NCBI RefSeq assembly: GCF_041146795.1
Contig: NC_135187.1
Coordinates: 16,940,556 to 17,004,555 of the forward strand
DNA: 64,000 bases
Source: Maylandia zebra
Lineage: Eukaryota; Chordata; Actinopteri; Cichliformes; Cichlidae
Reading direction: 5' to 3'
Made by a program: the position numbers and the translations under genes. Below, piece after piece: positions 22,177 to 34,100 of the stretch. Below the pieces are notes generated by a model that made no database searches, had not been told where the DNA came from, and worked only from the letters and a program-made list of their open reading frames with translations. Each line of letters begins with the position of its first letter. Positions within the stretch are counted from its first letter, which is position 1.

Positions 22177-25100
22177 CACTATTATTTTACAGCAATACAG
22201 AAATGAAAAGAATTCAGTTTGATTAGGTTTTGCACTATTGGGACGAGTAATTTCTTCACCATTAATTGTGTACCCAGTAATGCACCTTTTTTCTTTTGTT
22301 TTCCTTTAATTTTGTGATCCCAAACAAAGATTTTTATGGTCATGCTTTACCTCATGGGTTGTTTGGCTTTGATCAAGGCCTAAAACTCTCAGTATGAGGA
22401 TTTTAGGAAAAGTAAATAGAGAAAATGAATGGGGAAATTCACATCTGGAACCAGAGCCTTTTTTAAAAAAAAAGCTTTTCTGGTGTTTCACTGCTACTTT
22501 GGCAGTGCTGCTTATTTTGTGTGTTAGCCAGCAAATAGCTTAAAATGAGCTTTGTGAAAACAGAAAGCAAACTGCTGTGAGCAGCTAAGACTGCTGATTT
22601 TTCAAAAGTTAGCGCTGACTGCATCTTGATGTGGCGTTTGATCCATAGAGGCGCACTTTCAGCTGCTTACAACAACCGAATATTTCAGAAATACATCGAC
22701 TGACAAAACACCGAGTGGATTTCCGCTGGAGCACAGGTATCAAGATTTTAAAACTGAAGCTGTGGGCGTTTGACCATCAGTAGACTCAGCTGGGTTTTCA
22801 GTCAGACCCACTCCTCATTTGTCAGAACGGCAGGATGGAGGGCTTCATCAAAGGTCCAATCACTGATGTATTTTTCTATAACTGCCAAGGGACAATCTAT
22901 GCTTCTGCCTTCTCTTTCCAGGCCTCCTTCCTTGCATGACTTTTATTTTCAAAGCAGAGGTTGTTGATTAATCTTTCGTACGCCCACTTTCTTGACAGGG
23001 TTTACTGCAGAGATAAAACGCTGACGGCAAATTCAAATATATGATGCATAATAATAATTAGCATTTTGCATTGTTCCAACCGAACCTGACATTTCAGAGT
23101 TTCGAAAACCAACAACCACAAATGTACTCACACTCGCGCAGCATGCTAGAGTGCAGCCAAAATTAACAACTCCAAAACCACAAGAGCCAAGCAAATCATC
23201 AAAGGAAGAACAAAACCCCAAGAGAAAACACAGCAATACACACTTACATACACACACCTGCACACACGCAAACACACAGACCTCCATGTACAAGAGTGGG
23301 TGTTCTTTCTTTTGTTTTGTTTTTTTAAAGCTGCGGGTAAATTTCGTCCGTTAAACGCGCTCTCCGTGGTTGTCGTTGCTGCCTCAGAGGGGGGTAAAGA
23401 TACACCGCCCCCCGCCGGACAGCCGAGCTCTTGTCATGTGCAGCAAATGCAGCCCAAACTGTCCAGGAGAACCACAACAACAGTGTAAGATCTTCACAGA
23501 AATGGCGCAGTTTTGCCTGTATTACTGGAACAACGCTGACATGTCACACAACAAAGGCTGCCTTCTCAGAAGTGATTCAGTGAGAAGCAGTTTTTTTTTT
23601 TCTCTTGAGGTGCACTGTCATCAGAAATAAGGTGTCAACCTGTGCCTTCATGAGAACGTAAGCTGTGTGTCAGCTGGCTAGGCAAGAGGAGTCGATGCAT
23701 AAGAATTATGAGAAACAGAAACAGAAAATTATAAAAGCTAAAAAAAATGAAGTTTCAAGACCGACTTGGGGTAACTTCTGCTATTAGAGGTTTAAGTCAC
23801 ACACTGGGAAAGCCTGTGTATCCCTTAAAGTAAATTAAAGTGTAGCTGAAAAATGACTTGTATCCTCTTGTATTTGACATCGTAACAGTGGTCAAATAAA
23901 AATTCTTCTCCGCTGTCTACAAGAAAATAAAGACCTAAGAGAGTGCAAAATCATTCGATGCCTCAATTTATGCATTTTAACACCTCGCTTACTGCTAAAG
24001 CCATTTATTAAATACAACACAGTGGTGTACCTGACTTCCATTGGGGTAATTAACCCCAATGGACTACCTAAATTTGCCCACGTTGATTATTTTTTACACA
24101 CATATGTAACGCTTGGCAGTCCAAATTTCAGCAGGTACTGACATGGTGCATGAAAAATCATCCCAGAGAACACCAACTTGATGATTTGACTATAAAAAAC
24201 AAAAAAGAGAGTAAAAAGTGGTTTAAACCAAAACTTTAATCACCTTTTTCTCTTCCTCTCAGAGTCATTTGTCCTGGACTTGCTTTGGGGTGTCTTGGCT
24301 GTGCTCGATTTGGAGATGCTGTCTTCCCTGCGTCGTTTTCTGCGTAGAAAGGAGGAACGCAGGTAAACAGTTGTTTAGTAACAACGGTACATTTAATTTT
24401 TTTTTTACACATGTAGCCTGTAGCCAAGTCCAAATGACACCAAACAGAGACGGTATAGTTTAACATTTTGTCATCAGTTTTTACTCCTGGTTTTATAGAT
24501 TCTAGTTTTTCTCAGATTTGTTTCCAGAGTGGATTTTCTCATTTCAGTTTGGTTCTCATTAGAATCAGTGTAAGTTTCAGTATTTTCAGTTATTATAATG
24601 TGGGAAGTAATTGCCTGGGATAGAATAAAGAAGTCAGACCAGTTTTAAAACACACTTTATAATGACAATCGGCTGTGCTGACAAATGTGATCAAACTGAA
24701 AAAGTCTAAAACTAAAGATGTTTCCTCTAAGTTTGCCATTTAAAATTTAAGTACAAAGTGTCATTTCAGTTAATTTCATTGTTTTGTTTGGCTTTTTAAT
24801 CCCAGTTTAATTTTTTCTTCTATTTTTTATGGGTTTCATCGGATTCACTTTACATCTATCCTCACTCTGACATTCATACTTTGTTAGAAGTTGAACCAGT
24901 AATAGGTCAATCAGCTGATTATTGGCTGATAATCTACACACGCTTTTTGTTTATCAGACTCACTGTACTGACTGTGCTGTGCTGCCATCGAGCTCCTGCT
25001 CCTTGCAGGGAGACTGTGCAGGCGCTTTGCCGTCCTGTCTGTAGTCCCCTCCGTCCTCCTGCTGGCTGCCATTGTGCCGCTCCGTCGGACACCTGGCCTG

Positions 25101-28100
25101 TGGCTGAGGTGCAGGGGGAGACTCTGATAGCGGCTCCTGATCTTCCTTGGATAATTCCCGCCACTGATTCTACACGGAAAGATTGACAGCAAACAGGATG
25201 GGAACAGCAGTACTTTTTTCCAGTGACAAAACATTCTGTGTGTTTCCACTCTGTAAAATGACATTGTGCAACAAAAGTATATAGAGCAGGTTAGGTTTAT
25301 GAGGTTAAATACGTAAATACAACGCAGAGCGCCTGGTGCTGCATGTAAAGGACTGTCTCAGATAGCATTTTTCAAGGATAAGGATTCAGAGACAATACAA
25401 TGTAAAATCTGTCTACCTTTTAGGACTCTCAAAAGAAAACAAAACCTAAATTTTAAGAAGAATTTGGTAGTGTGTATCGCAGTCTTCTAAACCTATTAGC
25501 TCTGAATACATTACTGCTGTGTCCTTGTCTGCTCTTGTCTTCATCTCCACAATAATTGCTGAAGACAGAGAGCAAAGACGGAAACAGTTATTTTGTAAGT
25601 AAAGACTAAAAGTTGACTTTGTATTCGGTTTGTAGCAGTGTTGGGGTAATGTATTACACATTTATTGTTAGTTAACTACTCCCTCGAGGGAGTAATTAGT
25701 TACACTACACGTTACATGGCAATCGCCATGGTGATTCTACTGTAGAAACATCAACAGGGAGTAATGGAGGGTATAGTCTGACTGCTCAACACTTCCTTTG
25801 TTACGTGTTGAAGATCAGGCTCTGGGTGCTGGGCTGAGGACTGCATGCACTCAGCTTTAACATCACTCTGAGTCTTGCCTAGCTTAGCATTTGCATGCTG
25901 TCTGTGCAGATGTTTGCAAAGAGTCAAAGTTGTATTGTATTAGCATATATTGTATTAGCAGTATAATACAATTGTTTCCATCCTGGACGCAGTTTGCGCT
26001 TTACAATTGCACACTCGCCCTTTTGCGCAACAAAAAATTTATGTTTACTACTTCAACAAGTGCGCAGGAAGCAAAAAGCAATAATTTTCTTGGGAACACA
26101 TTGCACCCAGCAGGATCATAGTGATGCACACCAACCAAATCAGTGTGGCCATAATGTGGCTCCCTTACTGACAAATATAGTTCCCTTGATTTACAACTTG
26201 GGGATTTTGTAGATAAATAATATTCCTTCCATATAAAGTAAACAGATACCATGCGTTTGATTTATATTTACTGCTATACTTGTGTTTATCTATGTGTCCT
26301 AGAAAAGCTCAGACTCAACACACAGTCTGAGTTTAAATGGAAGAACAGAATACCAATGTTTTAGTTATCATTTTCTTGCATTGTAATTCACACTGGGCTT
26401 ATTATAATACTTTGTTTGAGCCTTCAGATCTCAAGTTGTCAGCCTGGCTTTCCAATCCCCAAATATTCCACCATCTCTCTTTGACTAATTCACAAAGTAA
26501 GCCCCCAGTAAAATATGAAAATATTTCGCAGTCTGCTGATTCTAAATCTTTTTCAGAAAAAAATAACTCCTGCTAAAAAAGTGGGACTACACACAGGCCT
26601 CCAAATTTACACACGAACAACGGATTGAGAAAGAAAGTCACCTAATTGTTTTTTATTTTTTTATTCCTGTCTGGAACAGCTACCTGTACAGATGAGTCTC
26701 CCATGATAAACTTTGCCCCTTCAAGGACAGCCATGTATGAGAATCGCAGCTGATCAGGAGTCTGAATCAGGCCCATTCGGTATTTCCTCATGTTCAGCAG
26801 GATGCTTTTGATGTCTACTGATGAGGGGTCTTTCCTCTTGTCCATCTAGAAGATACAGCAATAATACACATTTCCATTAACCAGAAGGAAATCCCAAATC
26901 TCTTTATGTTAACCCATGTTTTCAAAGGGAAATCCAAATCAATTTAATCTCCATTATTTTTTCATCTACAGCATAAACTTGTAAATAACCTGAATGTTTG
27001 AGTCTGTATTTTTAAGTTAATCCTGTATTTATTCAAAGCACTGTCTGTTTTGGAAGGCTATAGTGAGTAAACTCTCACATAAAATAAGGACAGTGAATGG
27101 TTAACTACAGTACAACATTATCACTCTGGAAGCCTGCCAGATTCTGTCAATGAAACACAAACACAGTGACAGCTTGCCAGCTGGTTTAGAGGAAAAAGGA
27201 GCTTTCTGACATTTCCCAACAGGCTTTATTTCCAGGATGTTATATAAACTATCAAAACCTGCCTCTAAAGCTACACCTTACTGTGCTCTTTTAGGAGGAA
27301 GGGCAAGCAAAGACAGCCATAATTTCAGTGTAGAAGTTTTAAAAATATTTTTGTACCCTTACACTGCGTTTTCTCAAAATGCAAAACTGTGTTGTATTTG
27401 GAGTGTGGGATAAACGTAAATGTACTTCACTTTTATTTTTTCGGCATTTTTTCTCTTATATCTACGTGCTTAAGGTGCGTCAGTCAGACATTCAAACACA
27501 ATTATTTTCATATTTAAGCGCCAATAGATTCATTACGAAAGTTACTGAGCTCATGCCATTTCTTAACATAAAGTGCACATACAAATGTCAAATAATAACT
27601 TGTGTGTTAATCTTTAAAATAAGCACAGGTCAAAGAGGGCAAACCTCGCCCAGGGCAGCGCACCCTCTGGGCAGTATTTACATTTAAGAGAACAGTATTG
27701 TATTTTGTGTATATATATTTTGTTTTTGTTTTCTTTGTCCTTTTTCAACGTAAATAAGAAAATGTGTAGTACATTGAAAATAACAGATTCTGAGGTCAAC
27801 TCGAAGGAAAGGCATATGTGAAATGTAAAAGTGAGGTCAAAAGTCAAACCTGACACAATTAAACTTCGATCCAAACTATAAAGTGATTTTTAAAATCCCC
27901 ATGTATCAGTTTCATTTCTTAAATGTTGCCAATACAAACAAAGGCAGCAGAATTTAAGGAGAGTTTTAAACACAAAAGATCTTTTATGGCGGTTTGACCT
28001 TATTTCACCTTGAAGAAGAGGACAGAGGTCCAAAGTAACCATATACTTAGAATCCCCATATAGCACTGCCTCTATGTTGTCAATACAAACAATGGCAGTA

Positions 28101-31100
28101 AGAAACACATTTTAAAATATCTCTATATAGCATTATTATCTCTTTGACCTTTAGCTCAATCTGTTGACTGTGAAGGAAAGATCAGAGGTCAAATGTGGCA
28201 TGATATGATAAATCTTTCTATATACCATACTTTCTATATGTTGACAATACACTGCAAGCTTCTAAGACTTGTAGCTTCTAAGTTATAAAGCTTTTTTAGT
28301 AATTTTCGACCATTAAATCAATATGTTGACCCTGAAGACATTGGTGGATGTAAGCCAAATTTTAATGGACCATTAACATGACCCCACTCTACACCCCTAC
28401 AAAGTTTTATCAAAATTCATTCAAAGCTTTTCAAGCTATTGTGCTTACAGGCAGAATGACACACACGCAAACACTACTACAAAAATAATCTCCTTGGTGG
28501 AGGTAGCAAAAATACATGAAACGCATTCAGTCGGAGCTTGCGTAGAACAAAGACCCAGGACTTACCAGGACCAGGCATGTGTCAACTAGTGAAAACGTCC
28601 CTGAGCGTCCGATTCCAGCGCTACAGTGCACCACAGCTGGTCCTTGATCTGTGCCCAGTGCTCCAGATTCCCGCACCTTAAAGAGGAAGTTTAGGAAGGA
28701 AGCCGGGGACTCGGGGACACCAAAATCGGGCCACGTTGTGTAATGAAAGTGGTAGAGCTCCCTTTTCTCCCCTGTCTGTGAAAGGAGATAAAGCAGGGCT
28801 CACTAGCAGTTAAACTCTAAAACTTTGCTCTATGTGTATTTACACTTTCAGTTGTCTTTATCAGTGCTGACTGGGGTAACTGGAGGTTACTTCAGTTTAA
28901 GAACTGGACTTGGCAAACAAGTCAGCAACAACACTTTCAGTTTCTTTTTGTTGAATAAACCTGCTCCTGAAAAAACACCAATCCAGCAAAATAAACTTGG
29001 CTGTAAATTTCCATTAAGAACGCTCCTTTTGGCGCTCATTTTAAATATGATGAAACAAGTAGCTGGAGGATTACAGAAACTCAAAATTAAATGATTTGAT
29101 TTTACGCTGTACTTTGTGCATCTGCCATTTATTTAAAACGTATCAGACTGCTCTCTTGCATCGTTTGCACCTCATTTACATTTTCCATCGACATCTTCCC
29201 ACCTCCACACTGCAAAACCTTTGTTTGCGTGGGAGAAAAGCTTTGTAAAAATCTGATAAAAAAACAAAACATAATAATAATATGTGTCATTAGTGAATAA
29301 GGGCAAATCTTTGGTGTGAAACCTCTAAATTTTACTTCTCCTTCGCCACCTTTTGCTGGTAATTCCCCACACTGAGTAATGCTGTGGCCTACTTGAATGT
29401 TCTGCAGCTCCAGCCTTCTGGTGGTGTAGTAAGACTTGGTGTCTTCTGACAGCAGTGTGACCAAGAAGCGTGTGTCTCTGAAGGCCATCTCCCTTTCCTC
29501 TGCTGTGGGCCAGTACTGGGCACACTTTTCCTATCACATGAGAGGAAACACACACATTAAAAGGAGAAGTAGAAGCGGCTATTCAGGGACGCTGAATAAT
29601 AACTTTACACACATTGCGGTCAAATATCTTCTTAATTCTACCCGGTGACACTGACGCTAACGTCACATGACACAAAACATGTATAACTCTGCGTAAAAAA
29701 AAGTATTTGTGTACTTCCTTCCTGTAGACGTTTATGTCAGTTAGTCCCTGCCAAATGTAAAGCCTTGTTCAATTCCAATTCAGCAAGTCTAAGTTTATCA
29801 CTCAACTTTGCCAATCTACAGAGAAGATCCTTGTGAGTTTAAAAATATCTGTTGATTAGGTGCTCTGTATCTTTCATTTCAAAGAAAACCGGCACAGAGT
29901 GAATCTCATGACCCAGCAGGATCCACTTCAGCTGCTTTACGGAGAAACAGAGAGGTCACAGCTGCTCTGCACGACAGACTTTTAGTGTGCGTGTTTAATC
30001 TGAACATTGCAGGATCACTGGAGTTAGAGGAGTTGAGAGGTTTGGCTGCATCCCAGATCCACTCAATACATCTGTGTGTGAACACACTGTCAAAACACTG
30101 AATTCCAGTAATCCTGCTGACAGGAGGAGGGCGAGAGTACATACAGATTAAGCCTCTAAAATTTATAAACCCACATTTTTTCACGTTTCATGTTGCAGCT
30201 CTGCATCCAGACAAAAAACAAACAAACAAAAACACAAAAACACATTTCTCCCACTCAAATGGAGCTTTTCCAAAATGGCTTTTGCAGTGTGTAAATATAA
30301 GGATGCCAGGTTATTGTTTCAGTGTGTGCAGAGTAACACGAGCGTGTCGAAAAAGACAACTTAAGCCATCCTTGCGAGGTCTGTCGGCCAGTGTTGTAAG
30401 AAAAACAAATTCCTTCAGGTTTCATGCCAGTATAGGCAAAAAAAACACAGTAGAGCTGTTATCAGATAATGTTGTGATTATGAAAAAAAGGGGCTTAATA
30501 TCACATTGTGACATCTCAGGAATGCTGGTTTGGAAAATAAAAACAAAAGATTGCATTTTCAGCCAGATTTAAAATCGCTACAGAAAAGGACGATACTAAG
30601 ATGTGTAAGGAACCGACCCTGTTGAGTAAACAGCTGTCTGTGAGGCCTCAGTTGGGGGGTTGAGATTATCCATCGCCATCACCGACTGCCTCTTTTTACC
30701 AAATGTTGGCTTTTTGTTGCCAAGGAGGTCACGTGATGCTTAGGTCTGTCCATTTGTTTGTTTCCCTGTTTATTAACAGGATTACTTAAAGCTTAGTGAA
30801 GGATTTGAATGAAAATATTTACCAGAGAGTGTGGGCCTGGGCCAGCTTAAAAGTAATTAACAACTGAAGTCAAGTCAAGACTTGGATGTGGGAATTTCTC
30901 TACTGTTGTGATGAGACGAGGGAAAATTTAACCCTTTGCAAATACACATCAAACCGAAACACTGTGAGACCTCGCTGTGAAGTTCTTAGGAAAATGTCAT
31001 TGGATCCATGGATGCAGTCATGATTATTGGATATTTCATCGTGGATGTAAATGTGGTGTGTTACTTGACATCTGACCATTTAAAAAGTTTAATATGAGCA

Positions 31101-34100
31101 CTAAAAAGTGCTTAAATTATTTCACACTACCAGCAAGCAAGTAAGTGTGCGTGTGTGTGTGTGTGGCTGAAGATAAAACAGTCGATCTCTTGACAAGTTT
31201 TTCTGTGGTCTATTTGATATTTCTGCAAATTTCTGTGTGTGGGTGCACACAGTCGAATAACAGAAGTCATACCAGAGAGTGTAATCTGTATCTGCTGTAC
31301 TCTACACTCACCGAGCCTTTCTCTATGACTCTGTTGAGCATGATGACTGCTTTGGTCTTTTGCTCCCAGATCATGAGCCAAAAGTGACCACAGGTGTTCC
31401 TGAGGGGGCCCTGTGGACAAAATAAATAAATAAATAAACAGAAAAACAAACAAACGCTTCAATCAGTTACACAGCTGGAAGAGTGAGAGGTCCACAAAAC
31501 AAATTCATGTGATGTCTATGCTTTGAACAATAACATCAGATCCACTCAATATATTAGCCATGCAACACACAGAGGTTGGTCTCTAATCTTATGGTCAGCA
31601 TGCCGCAGAGATTTGCCGCATGACAGCAAGAGTTAAAGATCAAAACTGCTAAAGGTTACCATGTGGCTGAGCTGAGTAAATTATTGGTGGGCTGAAAACC
31701 ATCAAAATGTCAAAGGTCTTTCATGAGTCTCTTAAAAGTCTGCCTTTATGTTCAGAATACATAAGACAGAGGTACAGTAGTCAGTAGTCTCTGCTGCATT
31801 CCTGCTAAACAGAAATAAAAAATACAAGTGCTTAAACATCAAGATGACCGGCTCATTTCTTTGATATTAAAAAAACCCTGCTCCTTCACATCAGGACCTC
31901 TCCAACATTAGACACATTCAAAACTCTTTGAAAACTCTTTTTTATTCTTCAGCATTTCAATCATAATGAGTTTCAATTTATGATGCCTTTTTTTCAAACT
32001 CTGTTGATAATTTTACAGCACTTTGTTTTTAAATGTGCTACAGGAATTAACTTGACCTCACGAGCCATTTCTCTGGAGTTATGCTGAGGAACATTTTACG
32101 CGGTCTTCAGTCGTCAGCCACAGAGAAGCCCATCATCACAGCCAAGAAAACATAACATACGGGATTAAAAAGAAAGAAAATTAAAGGATTAAAAGTTTTA
32201 AAAAAAAATCATCATCACATTTATTGATGTGGAAAGTAACTGCTGCAATTTTGGTTATAGTTTTAAATGTGTAATGATTGCTTTGTGTAACTACTTTCAG
32301 CTGACTCTGATCAGACTAGTGGGATGCTGTAACATTTTAACAAACCACAGATGACTCATCTCCAAAGAAGCAATACAAGAAAACAAAAAGTGTGAAAAAA
32401 AATAACCCACTGGATGTTATGGATGACTGACAGAACTCAAGTGTGTAAAACTAGACTAAAAAATGTTGTTAGTCAACATCTCAAAAATATCCTCCGGCCC
32501 AACTCTTTACAATCTGTTACTGAAGTGAGAAACACGCGATACAGGGTTGTCGTGTTTAATCGTGAAAACGCTCAGTAGCTTTAAATTAGCGAGGTAGCAG
32601 TCAGTGCATGGTGAGCAGAATCATAAATAAAGAGTCTTATCAGCCCGGGCTGTTTAACTGTGGTGATGACCGTTGAAGTCATTTGTCCTTTCATTTCCTG
32701 AAGACTTGAAAATATTCAAATCTGTGTAGGAAGAATGCACGTCTGGTTAAGAACCAATGGTAAAGGTTTTGGTTTCATACAACGTTTTGCACCAACTGAA
32801 ACCCGTCACATGATCACCACAACTCTTGTGGCATGAATTCCTGACTCTTAAAGAGAGAATTTCAGCTGATATTTGTAATAACTGTGTCCTCAAAATGTCA
32901 ACAACTATTAGTCACGCCAGATAACGTAGCAATAAAAAGAATTTCAAAGGCTAATTATGTGAAAACACCCTTTAATTCTTTTCAAGAAGCAATAAAAGAT
33001 CAGTGTTCCTTCTGATAAATAAAACTCTGTTAACGTGAGTGTTTCACAGCTTCTAGCCTACCTCTCTTCTCTCGCTTCACAAACTTGTGGTATTTCTTAG
33101 GTTTCAAATGACTTTTATCTTAATGTCATTATATAATATGTTGTTGCAGTCATTCTGATTTAATTAGTAAAGGCTAAAAAAAAATCACTGACAGAGTTAG
33201 TGATATAAGGAAATATTTTCAACAAAACTGCAATTACAACCGGTGGTAGAGAGATTTAGACATCATTATCCGACAAGCAGCAACCCTGGCAGCCAGCCTG
33301 CAAGCTGGATGAGACGTGCTGCTTCCAAAAGCATCTCTGTATTTCAGCGATTGTTTTTAAACACGAAAGCTTCAGTTCATGTGTAATATCCACAGCTTAT
33401 GATGTAACTAAATATATTTCCACAGTTTTCAGGATGTCTTTTGCCATATCTTGTTCTTTGAGTTACTAGCAAACACACAACCACAGAAGATATACTGACC
33501 ACACCGAGTATAATTAATATATACCATATCTTAGTGTTATATTAATATCTTATACAAACTGCCATGCTAATACAAAGTCCTGAATTTAAATATAAAGGAT
33601 GAGAGAGGTCATGACAGTGTTGGTAAACATCTATTAGCACAATATTGATACAATAAGCACTACTGGACTTTCATGACGTTGAATTTAAATTGGCCATAAC
33701 GTCAATGACACAGTAGCTCATCCGTCACAATCCTTTACAACTCACAAAAAAATGTGACCTTGACTTTCAGCACAGTTTAAGTGAAGAGCTATTAGATAAT
33801 CACCACGCGCATATTTTATTTCACTAAAATATGACAAAAACTCAGAGGAATAGTGGTTCTTGTGAACTGTGTTAGAGACGGCCACAGTTCACAAGAACTT
33901 GCTGTGGCATTAGACACGGTCCTTTGGCTGGATGAGCAAAGCAAATTAAACTAAACAATAAAACTAACAACAAAAACATGTCTGAATTAGTAAAAGGAAC
34001 AGAATTACTAAGAAGTATTTTTAAATCTGTGTAATGGACCTCAGAACCTGTGCAACCAGACATATGATAGCTCAGCTGCCTCAGTAACAACAATGTGGAT

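Noticed and set aside
21887-22222. Frames rich in HTHTHT or VCVCVC
   Set aside because: Translations of the (CA)n microsatellite.
24911-25264. Arg/Ser-rich frames overlapping ptpn2 exon 8
   Set aside because: Other-frame shadows of exon 8, whose frame is fixed by the neighbouring exons.
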